Both the position numbers and the translations under genes were made by a program. This document shows positions 53,787 to 62,284 of a DNA stretch of 64,000 bases, piece by piece. Source of the DNA: Stenotrophomonas maltophilia (lineage in GTDB: Bacteria; Pseudomonadota; Gammaproteobacteria; Xanthomonadales; Xanthomonadaceae); the NCBI RefSeq assembly GCF_002799155.1, contig NZ_NERD01000002.1, positions 2,356,001-2,420,000 on the forward strand. Reading direction: 5' to 3'. The stretch's first letter is position 1; each line of letters opens with the position of its first letter. A model generated the notes under the pieces. That model had not been told where the DNA came from and did not search any database. It worked only from the letters and a program-made list of their open reading frames with translations.

Positions 53787-53813
53787 GGTAGCGCCGGCCG
53801 CCGGCCGGCAACC
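53787..53813. repeat. SMAG-type GTAG palindrome
   Basis: GGTAG followed by a GCCGGCCG/CGGCCGGC hairpin. A second diverged unit (CTGCCGGGCAGCGGCCGGCAC) follows at about 53839-53862. They lie between the transaminase and ccmA. Confidence 0.7.
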
Positions 53814-53921
53814 CGGGACGATCTGCGACGCTGGGTCGCACCTGCCGGGCAGCGGCCGGCACTCCCCTGTGGATTCACCGCTACAATTGCCGCCGCACTC
53901 CGGCATGAAGACCTTTGCCCC

Positions 53922-54551
53922 TTGAACACCCCTGCATTGCTGGCCGCCAGCGGCCTGAGCTTCTCCCGCAATGACGAGCCGGTGTTCGGCCCGCTGGACT
54001 TCCATGTGGACGCCGGCGAAGCCCTGCTGGTGCAGGGCGGCAATGGCGCCGGCAAGACCACCCTGCTGCGCGTGCTGGCCGGCCTGGCCCGGCCCGGTGC
54101 TGGCCAGGTACGGATCGACGGCAAGCCGGCCAGCAATGCCGAGCGCGCGCGCTATGTCGCCTATCTCAGCCACCTGCCGGCCCTGAAGCCAGACCTCGGC
54201 ACGCTGGAAAACCTGCATTTCCTGTGTGGCCTGCACGGCCGCCGTGCGCGGCAGATGCCCGGTAACGCGCTGGCCATCGTCGGCCTGGCCGGCTACGAAG
54301 ACACCCTGGTACGGCATCTGTCGGCCGGACAGAAACGGCGGCTGGCACTGGCGCGCATCTGGCTGTCGCCGGCGCCGCTGTGGCTGCTGGACGAACCCTA
54401 CGCCAACCTCGACCTGGAGGGCATCACCCTGGTCAACCGGATGATTTCGGCGCACCTGCGCGCCGGAGGCGCGGCGCTGGTCACCACCCACGGCGCCTAT
54501 GCCGCACCGCCGGTGCGTACCCGCCAGCTCGACCTCGGCGGTGCCGCATGA
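53922..54551 (+). CDS. ccmA: Heme exporter ATPase CcmA
   Basis: A 209-residue ATPase of the CcmABCD heme-handling ABC complex. Walker A is GGNGAGKTT; the signature is [13 protein letters not shown]; Walker B is [12 protein letters not shown]. The start is TTG at 53922, which gives the normal family length; the nearby ATG at 53905 is out of frame. CcmA powers release of holo-CcmE from CcmC/D. It overlaps ccmB by 4 nt. Confidence 0.93.
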   Translation: MNTPALLAASGLSFSRNDEPVFGPLDFHVDAGEALLVQGGNGAGKTTLLRVLAGLARPGAGQVRIDGKPASNAERARYVAYLSHLPALKPDLGTLENLHFLCGLHGRRARQMPGNALAIVGLAGYEDTLVRHLSAGQKRRLALARIWLSPAPLWLLDEPYANLDLEGITLVNRMISAHLRAGGAALVTTHGAYAAPPVRTRQLDLGGAA

Positions 54552-55243
54552 TCGCGCCGGGTACGGAGCCGGGCCTGTGGCAGACCGCGGGCGCCCTGCT
54601 CAAGCGCGACCTGCGCCTGCTCTGGCGCCGCCGCGGCGATGCGCTGCAGCCGCTGCTGTTCGCGGTGCTGGTGGTGGTGCTGTTCGCGTTGGCCCAGGGC
54701 CGCGAACCACAGCTGCTGGCCGCCACCGCCGGTGCGGTGCTGTGGCTGGCCGTGCTGCTGGCGGGACAGCTGTCGCTGGATTCGCTGTTCCGTTCCGATG
54801 CCGAGGATGGCTCGCTGGAACAATGGCTGCTGGCGCCGGTGCCGCTGGCCTGGCTGGTGCTGGTGCGCGTGCTGCTGCATTGGGCCACCACTGCGCTGCC
54901 GTTGATCGTGGTCAGCCCGCTGCTGGCGGAAATGCTGCATCTGCCGCATGACCAGCTGCCGATGTTGCTGGCATCGTTGCTGCTGGGAACGCCGTTGCTG
55001 AGCCTGATCGGTGGCGTGGTCGCCGCGCTGACCGTAGGCATCCGACGCTCTGGTATTCTCGTGGCGCTGCTGTCGTTGCCGCTGTACGTGCCGGTGCTGG
55101 TATTCGGTGCAGGCAGCCTGGCGGCAGCCGGACGCGGGCAGGATCCGGTCGGTGCGCTGCTGATGCTGGGCGCTGGCCTGCTGGTCGCGCTGGTGCTGGC
55201 GCCCCTGGCCACCGCCGCTGCAATACGTATTTCTCTGAGTTAA
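54548..55243 (+). CDS. ccmB: Heme exporter permease CcmB
   Basis: A 231-residue six-helix subunit. [29 protein letters not shown] opens the first helix, [25 protein letters not shown] is the conserved cytoplasmic loop, and [34 protein letters not shown] ends the core. The start overlaps the ccmA stop (ATGA). Confidence 0.94.
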   Translation: MIAPGTEPGLWQTAGALLKRDLRLLWRRRGDALQPLLFAVLVVVLFALAQGREPQLLAATAGAVLWLAVLLAGQLSLDSLFRSDAEDGSLEQWLLAPVPLAWLVLVRVLLHWATTALPLIVVSPLLAEMLHLPHDQLPMLLASLLLGTPLLSLIGGVVAALTVGIRRSGILVALLSLPLYVPVLVFGAGSLAAAGRGQDPVGALLMLGAGLLVALVLAPLATAAAIRISLS

Positions 55244-55286
55244 CCGAGCTGAGAGCCAATCCACCCCTGCTGGATAGCCGCCACGC

Positions 55287-56057
55287 ATGAATCCGATTGT
55301 CCGCTGGTTCCACCAACTCGGCTCGCCCCCCACGTTCGACCGTTTCGCTGCCCGCTGGTCGCGGGTGTTCTACCTCGCGGCGGTGCCGGTGCTGCTGGTC
55401 GGCATGTGGCAGGCGCTGCTGGTGGTGCCGCCGGAAGCCAAGCAGCTGGACAGCTTCCGCATCCTCTACATCCACGTGCCCAGTGCCTGGATGAGCCTGT
55501 TCGTGTTCGCGCTGATGGCGTTGTATGCGGCCATCGCGCTGATCTGGCGGATCAAGGTCTGCGAGATCCTGGCAATGGCCTGTGCGCCGATGGGCGCCGG
55601 CTTCACCCTGATCACCCTGTTGACCGGCAGCATCTGGGGCAAGGGCACCTGGGGCACCTGGTGGGACTGGGACCCGCGCATGACCAGCGAACTGGTGCTG
55701 CTGTTCCTGTACCTGGGCGTGATCGGCCTGTACCACGCCATCGAGGACCGCCGCAGCGCCGCGCGCGCAGCCGGCCTGCTGGCCATCGTCGGTGTCAGCC
55801 TGCTGCCGGTGATCCGCTACTCGGTGGACTGGTGGGGTGGCCTGCACCAGCGCCAGTCGATCAACGTGTTCGGTGAATCGGCGATCAGCAGCGCGATGAT
55901 CGCGCCGCTGTGGTGGATGGTGATCGCCACCAAGTTCTGGTTCGCCGGCTCGGTGCTGGCCAAGGCCCGCGCCGACAATCTCGACCGCGAGGCCGGCAAG
56001 GCCTGGGTCGGCGGCCGCGTCGATGCCGAACGGCCAGCCGGGGAGGCCCAACCATGA
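55287..56057 (+). CDS. ccmC: Heme handling protein CcmC
   Basis: A 256-residue six-helix protein that loads heme onto CcmE. The WWD domain is seen as [22 protein letters not shown], flanked by the conserved heme-ligand histidines ([10 protein letters not shown] and [11 protein letters not shown]). It overlaps ccmD by 4 nt. Confidence 0.95.
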   Translation: MNPIVRWFHQLGSPPTFDRFAARWSRVFYLAAVPVLLVGMWQALLVVPPEAKQLDSFRILYIHVPSAWMSLFVFALMALYAAIALIWRIKVCEILAMACAPMGAGFTLITLLTGSIWGKGTWGTWWDWDPRMTSELVLLFLYLGVIGLYHAIEDRRSAARAAGLLAIVGVSLLPVIRYSVDWWGGLHQRQSINVFGESAISSAMIAPLWWMVIATKFWFAGSVLAKARADNLDREAGKAWVGGRVDAERPAGEAQP

Positions 56058-56242
56058 CCCACCTGCCCTATGTGATCGGCGCCTACGCCGTGTTCGTGCT
56101 GGTGCTCGGCGCCGATGCCATCGGTTCGTGGCTGCGCCTGCGCGTGGCACGCCGGTTGGCACTGGCCCGCCAGCAGCGGCAGCAGACCCGCGCCGGCAGG
56201 CAGGACGCAGCGGCGCCGCTGTCGACGGAGCTCGAGCGATGA
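56054..56242 (+). CDS. ccmD: Heme exporter small subunit CcmD
   Basis: A 62-residue single-span protein ([29 protein letters not shown]) with a basic cytoplasmic tail. The position and 4-nt overlaps with ccmC and ccmE identify it. Confidence 0.88.
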   Translation: MTHLPYVIGAYAVFVLVLGADAIGSWLRLRVARRLALARQQRQQTRAGRQDAAAPLSTELER

Positions 56243-56700
56243 CCCCGGTACAGCGTCGCCGCCTGGTGTGGGTGCTGCTGGCCCTGCTCGCCTCCGGCCT
56301 GGCCACCGCGCTGGTGGCAATGGCGCTGGAGCGCAACATCGCCTACCTGTACACCCCCTCGGAAGTCCTGCGCGGCGATGTCGATGCGCAGTCGCGCTTC
56401 CGCCTCGGCGGCATGGTGGTGAAAGGCTCCTTCAACCGTGCGGTCGGCTCGCTGGAGGCACGCTTCGAAGTGACCGACGGCGATGCCCAGCTGGCGGTGA
56501 CCACGTCACGGATCCTGCCGGACATGTTCGCCGAAGGCACGGCGGTGGTCGCCAGTGGCCGCCTGCAGGACGGCGTGTTCGTCGCCGACGAGGTGCTGGC
56601 CAAGCACGATGAGAAGTACGTGCCGAAGGAAGTGGCCGACAAGATGGGCGACGCGCATCGCAAGCACGATGTGCCGGTGACGGCACCCGAGGTGCGCTGA
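56239..56700 (+). CDS. ccmE: Heme chaperone CcmE
   Basis: A 153-residue membrane-anchored OB-fold chaperone. The covalent heme ligand is H123 and Y127 follows (HDEKY), followed by the flexible C-terminal tail. An N-terminal anchor covers residues about 8-30. [12 protein letters not shown] is the first family block. The stop is directly followed by ccmF. Confidence 0.95.
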   Translation: MTPVQRRRLVWVLLALLASGLATALVAMALERNIAYLYTPSEVLRGDVDAQSRFRLGGMVVKGSFNRAVGSLEARFEVTDGDAQLAVTTSRILPDMFAEGTAVVASGRLQDGVFVADEVLAKHDEKYVPKEVADKMGDAHRKHDVPVTAPEVR

Positions 56701-58620
56701 GTGCTGCCCGAACTGGGTCAGATCCTGCTGCTGTGCGCGTTGCTGGCCTCGCTGCTGCAGGCCGGCCTGCCGCTGGTCGGCGCGCAGCGCAACAACACGG
56801 CGTGGATGGCGGTGGCACGACCTGCCGCGTTCGCGCAGCTGCTGCTGCTTGCCGGCGCATTCGCCGTGCTGACCGCCGCGTTCGTGCAGCAGGACTTCTC
56901 GGTGCGCTACGTGGCCGAGAACTCCAATTCGCTGCTGCCGATGGTCTACCGCTACTCGGCGGTCTGGGGCGCGCACGAGGGCTCGCTGCTGATGTGGGCG
57001 CTGGTGCTGGCGCTGTGGACCGGCGCGGTGGCGCTGTTCTCGCGGCACCTTCCCGCGCCGGTGCAGGCACGCGTGCTGGCGGTGATGGGCGTGGTCAGTG
57101 TCGGCTTCCTCGCCTTCCTGATCTTCACCTCCAACCCGTTCCTGCGCCTGAACCCGGCACCGCTGGAAGGTCGCGACCTCAATCCGCTGCTGCAGGACCC
57201 GGGGCTGATCATCCACCCACCGATGCTCTACATCGGGTATGTCGGCTTCGCTGTGCCATTCGCGTTCGCGGTGGCCGCATTGCTGGAAGGCCGCGTCGAC
57301 GCCCGCTGGCTGCGCTGGACGCGGCCGTGGACCAACGTCGCCTGGAGTTTCCTGACCCTGGGCATCGCGCTGGGCAGCTGGTGGGCGTATTACGAGCTGG
57401 GCTGGGGCGGCTGGTGGTTCTGGGACCCGGTGGAAAACGCCAGCTTCATGCCGTGGCTGGTCGGTGCGGCGCTGATCCATTCGCAGGCCGTCACTGAAAA
57501 GCGTGGCACCTTCGGCAGCTGGACGCTGCTGCTGGCGATCGCCGCCTTCGCGCTGTCGCTGCTGGGTACGTTCCTGGTGCGCTCCGGCGTGCTGACCAGC
57601 GTGCATTCGTTCGCTGCCGATCCCTCGCGCGGCCTGTTCATCCTGGTGTTCCTGTCGGTGCTGGTCGGCGGCAGCCTGCTGCTGTACGCGCTGCGTGCCA
57701 GCCAGCTGAGCGTGGACGCCGACGATCCGCGCCGTGGCTTCACCGCCACCTCGCGCGAGACCCTGCTGCTGGCCAACAACCTGCTGCTGGCCACCGCCTG
57801 CGCGATGGTGCTGCTCGGCACGCTGTACCCGCTGCTGGCCGATGCGCTGGCGTTGGGCAAGATTTCGGTCGGTCCGCCCTACTTCGGCAGCCTGTTCCTG
57901 CTGCTGATGGCGCCGATGATCCTGCTGCTGCCGTTCGGCCCGCTGGTGAAGTGGCAGCGCGACCAGCCCTCGCGCGCGTTCGCGCTGCTGGCGCCGTGGC
58001 TGGGCCTGGCGCTGCTGCTGGGCGCGCTGGCCTGGTGGCAGGCGCCGCAGAACGGCTGGAAGGCCGGCATCGGCGTGGCCGCTGCGGCCTGGGTCGGGTT
58101 GGGTACCGCGCGCTTCGTGTGGCAGCGCCTGCGCGGCAATGGCCGGTTCACCGCCGAGATGCTCGGCATGATCGTCGCCCACGCCGGCATCGCCGTGTTC
58201 CTGGCCGGCGCGCTGCTGGTGGAAGCGCTGAACGTGCAGCGTGAGGTGGCGCTGGCACCGGGCCAGCAGCTGGTGGTCGGTCGCCACGAAGTGCGCTTCG
58301 AAGGCGTGGACCATCGCGAAGGCCCCAACTTCATCGCCGACCGTGGCCACCTGCGCGTATTCCGCGACGGCCGTGAGCTGGCCCTGCTGCATCCGGAGAA
58401 GCGCCAGTACGCCAGCGGCGGCCAGGTGATGACCGAGGCCGGCATCGATGCACGCTTCGACGGCGATGTCTACGTGGCATTGGGCGAGCCACTGGGCAAC
58501 AATGCATGGGCGGTCCGGGTGCACATCAAGCCATTCGTGCGCTGGATCTGGCTGGGCGCGCTGTTGATGGCCCTGGGCGGATTCATCACCGCCGCCGACC
58601 GCCGTTTCCGTCGTCCGTAG
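56701..58620 (+). CDS. ccmF: Cytochrome c heme lyase subunit CcmF
   Basis: A 639-residue polytopic protein of the holocytochrome synthetase. The WWD domain is GWGGWWFWDPVENASFMPW, with conserved His in HPPMLYIGYVG and the N-terminal GAHEGSLLMW. The start is GTG, abutting the ccmE TGA. It takes heme from CcmE and ligates it to apocytochromes together with CcmH/I. Confidence 0.95.
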   Translation: MLPELGQILLLCALLASLLQAGLPLVGAQRNNTAWMAVARPAAFAQLLLLAGAFAVLTAAFVQQDFSVRYVAENSNSLLPMVYRYSAVWGAHEGSLLMWALVLALWTGAVALFSRHLPAPVQARVLAVMGVVSVGFLAFLIFTSNPFLRLNPAPLEGRDLNPLLQDPGLIIHPPMLYIGYVGFAVPFAFAVAALLEGRVDARWLRWTRPWTNVAWSFLTLGIALGSWWAYYELGWGGWWFWDPVENASFMPWLVGAALIHSQAVTEKRGTFGSWTLLLAIAAFALSLLGTFLVRSGVLTSVHSFAADPSRGLFILVFLSVLVGGSLLLYALRASQLSVDADDPRRGFTATSRETLLLANNLLLATACAMVLLGTLYPLLADALALGKISVGPPYFGSLFLLLMAPMILLLPFGPLVKWQRDQPSRAFALLAPWLGLALLLGALAWWQAPQNGWKAGIGVAAAAWVGLGTARFVWQRLRGNGRFTAEMLGMIVAHAGIAVFLAGALLVEALNVQREVALAPGQQLVVGRHEVRFEGVDHREGPNFIADRGHLRVFRDGRELALLHPEKRQYASGGQVMTEAGIDARFDGDVYVALGEPLGNNAWAVRVHIKPFVRWIWLGALLMALGGFITAADRRFRRP

Positions 58621-58628
58621 GAGTTCCC

Positions 58629-59246
58629 ATGTCCGAGTCCCCCACCCCGCGCCCCGCCCGCCCGCTGCCGCCGGTAGCCATCGTGATCGGCGTGCTGTTC
58701 TTCTTCGGCCTGCTCGGGCTGATGATCTACGGGGTGATGAAATCGGGTGATCCGCAGCGCGACGTACTGCCGTCGGCGCTGATCGACAAGCCGGCGCCGG
58801 CATTCGCGCTGCCGGTGCTGCACGACCCTGAGATGATCGTGCACAGCGACGAACTGCGCGGCGCGCCCTACCTGCTGAACGTGTGGGGCAGCTGGTGCGC
58901 GGCCTGCCGCGAGGAACACCCGGTGCTGACCCGTTTCGCCGAGAGCAAGCGCGTGCGCGTGATCGGCTACAACTGGAAGGACGACCCGACCGACGCGCTG
59001 CACTGGCTGGAACAGCTGGGCAACCCGTTCATGGTGGTGCTCAGCGACGTCGAGGGCCGCACCGCGATCGACTGGGGCGTGACCGCCGCACCGGAAACTT
59101 TCCTGGTCGATGGCAGTGGCATCGTGCGCTGGAAGTACAGCGGTGCGATGACCCAGCGCGTGGTCGACGAGAAGCTGATCCCGGCGCTGCAGAAGATCGA
59201 GAAGGCCCAGGGCAGTGCCGGCAACACACTGCACACGGCGCCCTGA
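58629..59246 (+). CDS. ccmG: Thiol:disulfide interchange protein CcmG/DsbE
   Basis: A 205-residue membrane-anchored thioredoxin-fold protein. The anchor is about residues 13-36, the active site is WCAAC (C90, C93), and the family motif GVTAAPETFLVD follows. It keeps apocytochrome CxxCH thiols reduced. GGAG sits before the ATG. Confidence 0.94.
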   Translation: MSESPTPRPARPLPPVAIVIGVLFFFGLLGLMIYGVMKSGDPQRDVLPSALIDKPAPAFALPVLHDPEMIVHSDELRGAPYLLNVWGSWCAACREEHPVLTRFAESKRVRVIGYNWKDDPTDALHWLEQLGNPFMVVLSDVEGRTAIDWGVTAAPETFLVDGSGIVRWKYSGAMTQRVVDEKLIPALQKIEKAQGSAGNTLHTAP

Positions 59247-59250
59247 GCCC

Positions 59251-59700
59251 ATGCGCTGGCTGCTGGCGCTGCTGCTCCTGATGCTGCCGCTGGCCGCGCT
59301 GGCGCAGCAGCCGCTGCATGATCCGCAGCCACTGCAGTTCCGCGACGGCGCCGAGGAGCGCCGCTTCCACGACCTGGCCGCGCAGCTGCGCTGCGTGCAG
59401 TGCCAGAACCAGTCGCTGGCCGATTCCAATGCGCAGATCGCGCAGGACCTGCGCCGCGAGGTGCTGCAGCTGATGCAGCAGGGCCATGACGACGCACAGA
59501 TCAAGCAGTTCCTGGTCGCCCGATACGGTGAGTTCGTGCTCTATCAGCCACCGTTGCAGCCGGGTACCTGGCTGCTGTGGGGCGGCCCGTTGCTGATGCT
59601 CGGCGCCGGCGCACTGGTGGTGCTGGGCATCGTTCGCCGCCGTGGCCGCGCCGTCGCCGCCGTGCCGGCCAGCAAGGCCGAGGAAGGAGATGGATGGTGA
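59251..59700 (+). CDS. ccmH: Cytochrome c maturation protein CcmH (CycL type)
   Basis: A 149-residue periplasmic three-helix-bundle protein with a signal peptide (to about 18), the thiol motif LRCVQCQNQSLADS (C48, C51), and one C-terminal membrane anchor (about 102-124). It lacks the TPR part fused in E. coli CcmH, which here is the separate next gene. Confidence 0.94.
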   Translation: MRWLLALLLLMLPLAALAQQPLHDPQPLQFRDGAEERRFHDLAAQLRCVQCQNQSLADSNAQIAQDLRREVLQLMQQGHDDAQIKQFLVARYGEFVLYQPPLQPGTWLLWGGPLLMLGAGALVVLGIVRRRGRAVAAVPASKAEEGDGW

Positions 59701-60683
59701 GTCATTGGCTGCCGATGCTGGCTGGGCTGGTGGCCGCGCTGATGGCGGCGCTGGTGCTGTGGCCACTGCGCCATCATGGTCGCCGCGGTTTCGTGGTGGG
59801 CGTGCTCGCGCTGGGCGTGGCCGGTGCCTGCCTGTATCTGCTGGTCGGTGATCCGCGTGCGGCACAGGTACAACCGACGCCATCGGCAGCCACCCTGCGC
59901 GATGGCGTGCAGGCCCTGCAGGACGCACTGAAGCGCGACCCGCAACGGGCTGATGGCTGGGCACTGCTGGGCAGGTCGCAGGCCGAACTGGGCAATGTCT
60001 CGGCCGCTGCAGACGCCTTCGCGAGGGCCGCCGCATTGGCACCGGATGATCCGGGCGTGCTGGTGGAAGCCGCGCAGGCACGCGCGCAGGCTGATGCCGG
60101 CAAGCAGTTCGATGACACCGCAATGGCCTGGTTGCAGCAGGCGCGCACGCTGGCCCCGGACGCCGAGCGCGCCAGCTGGCTGCTGGGCATCGCCCTGCGC
60201 CAACGCGGAAAGAATGCCGAGGCTGCCGACGTCTGGAGCGGCCTGCTGCCACGGCTTGAACCGGGTGCTGCGCAGGCGCTGCAGGCACAGATCGCCATCG
60301 CCCGCGAGGCCGCCGGCCAGGCGCCCGATGCCGCCGCTGCGGCGCCACCGGCGCTGCTGCAGGTGCGCGTGCAGTTGCCTGCGCTGGAGAACGCCGAGTG
60401 GCCCGCCAGCACCCAGGTGTTCGTACTGGCCCGCGCCGTGGGTGGACCGCCGATGCCGGTGGCCGCGCGCAAGCTGCCCTTGGCAGGTTTCCCGGCCACG
60501 GTCGGGCTGGGCGACGGTGACAGCCCGATGCCCACCGCACCGCTGTCGGCCCATCGCGAAGTGGAAGTGCTGGCACGCATCTCGCGCAGCGGCAGCGCCA
60601 ACCGCAGCGAGGACGACCTGCAGAGCGTTCCGGTGAAGGTGAGCCTGCCACATCAAGGCGTGGTGGAACTGCGGTTCCCTTGA
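59694..60683 (+). CDS. ccmI: Cytochrome c maturation TPR protein CcmI (CycH type)
   Basis: A 329-residue protein with two N-terminal membrane helices (about 5-55). TPR repeats follow (about 70-200: DALKRDPQRADGWALLGRSQAELGNVSAAADAFARAAALAPDDP), then a beta-rich C-terminal domain. It binds the C-terminal tail of apocytochromes. ATG and the following GTG are both possible starts after AAGGAG; the ATG overlaps the ccmH end. Confidence 0.92.
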   Translation: MVSHWLPMLAGLVAALMAALVLWPLRHHGRRGFVVGVLALGVAGACLYLLVGDPRAAQVQPTPSAATLRDGVQALQDALKRDPQRADGWALLGRSQAELGNVSAAADAFARAAALAPDDPGVLVEAAQARAQADAGKQFDDTAMAWLQQARTLAPDAERASWLLGIALRQRGKNAEAADVWSGLLPRLEPGAAQALQAQIAIAREAAGQAPDAAAAAPPALLQVRVQLPALENAEWPASTQVFVLARAVGGPPMPVAARKLPLAGFPATVGLGDGDSPMPTAPLSAHREVEVLARISRSGSANRSEDDLQSVPVKVSLPHQGVVELRFP

Positions 60684-60767
60684 CGCTCCGCACGGCACTG
60701 CCGGGGGCATCGCCGATGGAAACCAGCGTGTCGCCAGCTCCACATGCGGCCCCGCTAGAATGACTGC

Positions 60768-61880
60768 ATGACCGAATTCATCCCGCCCGGCACCCGCTTC
60801 CACGCCCTGCCCTCGCCATTCCCGTTCAAGCGCGGTGGCGCACTGCATGGCGCACGCGTGGCCTACGAAACCTGGGGAACACTGGCTGCCGACGCCAGCA
60901 ATGCAATCCTGATCGTGACCGGGCTGTCGCCGGACGCGCATGCGGCGGCCAACGAGGCCAACCCGGCACCAGGCTGGTGGGAAGCGATGGTTGGCCCGGG
61001 CAAGCCGATCGATACCGGCCGCTGGTTCGTGGTCTGCGTGAACTCGCTGGGCAGCTGCAAGGGCTCGACCGGTCCGGCCTCGCTCAATCCTGCCAACGGC
61101 GAACCCTACCGCCTGGACTTTCCCGAGCTGTCGATCGAAGACGGCGCACGCGCCGCCATTGAAGTCGTGCGTGCACTGGGCATCGAACAGCTGGCCTGCG
61201 TGGTCGGCAATTCAATGGGCGGCATGACCGCGCTGGCGGTACTGATGCTGCACCCGGGCATCGCGCGCAGCCACGTCAACATTTCCGGCAGTGCGCAGGC
61301 ACTGCCGTTCTCGATCGCGATCCGCTCGCTGCAGCGCGAGGCGATCCGCCTTGATCCGCGCTGGAATGGCGGTCGCTACGACGATGCCGAGTACCCCGAG
61401 TCCGGCATGCGCATGGCGCGCAAGCTGGGCGTGATCACCTACCGCTCGGCACTGGAATGGGATGGCCGCTTCGGCCGCGTGCGGCTGGATTCGGACCAGG
61501 CCGACGACGATCCGTTCGGCCTCGAATTCCAGGTGGAAAGCTACCTGGAAGGCCATGCACGGCGCTTCGTGCGCTTCTTCGATCCGAACTGCTACCTGTA
61601 CCTGAGCCGATCGATGGACTGGTTCGATCTGGCCGAGTACGCCGACGGCGATGTGCTGGCCGGGCTGGCGAAGATCCAGGTGGAGAAGGCGCTGGCGATC
61701 GGTGCCAACACCGACATCCTGTTTCCGGTGCAGCAGCAGCAACAGGTCGCCGACGGCCTGCGTGCCGGCGGTGCCGATGCGCGCTTCATCGGCCTGGAAT
61801 CGCCGCAGGGCCATGATGCCTTCCTCGTCGATTTCGAGCGTTTCGGCCCGGCCGTGCGCGGCTTCCTCGACGCGCTGTAA
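60768..61880 (+). CDS. metX: MetX-family O-acyltransferase (homoserine or serine)
   Basis: A 370-residue alpha/beta-hydrolase-fold acyltransferase. The nucleophile Ser is in VVGNSMGGM (about 149), Asp in GANTDILFP and His in PQGHDAFLVD. NSLGSCKGSTGPASLNP is the family block after strand 3. In xanthomonads members of this family have been reported as L-serine O-succinyltransferases for cysteine synthesis, so the acyl acceptor and donor are uncertain here. The stop is directly followed by the DUF1294 gene. Confidence 0.85.
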   Translation: MTEFIPPGTRFHALPSPFPFKRGGALHGARVAYETWGTLAADASNAILIVTGLSPDAHAAANEANPAPGWWEAMVGPGKPIDTGRWFVVCVNSLGSCKGSTGPASLNPANGEPYRLDFPELSIEDGARAAIEVVRALGIEQLACVVGNSMGGMTALAVLMLHPGIARSHVNISGSAQALPFSIAIRSLQREAIRLDPRWNGGRYDDAEYPESGMRMARKLGVITYRSALEWDGRFGRVRLDSDQADDDPFGLEFQVESYLEGHARRFVRFFDPNCYLYLSRSMDWFDLAEYADGDVLAGLAKIQVEKALAIGANTDILFPVQQQQQVADGLRAGGADARFIGLESPQGHDAFLVDFERFGPAVRGFLDAL

Positions 61881-62225
61881 GTGGCGTGGCGGCGTAACCT
61901 CGCGCTGGCTGCATTCGGCGCGCTGGCCGCCTTGATGATCAGCGGTGTGCTGCCGCTGTGGCTGGGTGGCTGGTGCCTGCTGGCCAGCGCGGTGTCGTTC
62001 GGGCTGTATGGCCACGACAAGCGCGCGGCGCAGCGAAAGCGATGGCGCATTCCCGAGCGCACCCTGCAACTGCTGGCCTTTGCGGGTGGTTGGCCCGGCG
62101 CGCTGCTGGGCCAGGCGCTGTTCCGCCACAAGCACCGCAAAGCCGAATTCCAGTGGGTGTTCTGGCTGTGCGTGCTGGCCAACGTAGCCTCGATCGCGGT
62201 GATGCTGCGCGAGTTCTCGCGGTAA
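61881..62225 (+). CDS. DUF1294 family membrane protein
   Basis: A 114-residue protein with about three to four helices. The family motif SFGLYGHDKRAAQRKRWRIPERTLQLLAFAGGWPGALLGQALFRHKHRKAEFQWVFW is intact. The start is GTG, immediately after the metX TAA. Function unknown; some homologues are fused to cold-shock domains. Confidence 0.85.
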   Translation: MAWRRNLALAAFGALAALMISGVLPLWLGGWCLLASAVSFGLYGHDKRAAQRKRWRIPERTLQLLAFAGGWPGALLGQALFRHKHRKAEFQWVFWLCVLANVASIAVMLREFSR

Positions 62226-62241
62226 CCGTTGGAATGGGTGG

Positions 62242-62284
62242 ATCCACGCCATGCGTGGACGTGCCGACCAGGGTCGGCATCTAC
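62242..62284. repeat. SMAG-type GTAG palindrome pair at the cydC end
   Basis: ATCCACGC-CAT-GCGTGGAC and GTGCCGACC-AG-GGTCGGCAT, ending in CTAC (GTAG on the minus strand). The TAG of that GTAG is the cydC stop codon (62281-62283). Confidence 0.8.

Noticed and set aside
56506..58803. A 765-codon minus-strand open frame across ccmE-ccmG
   Set aside because: Shadow of the intact ccm operon; Gln/Arg/His-rich with no domain.
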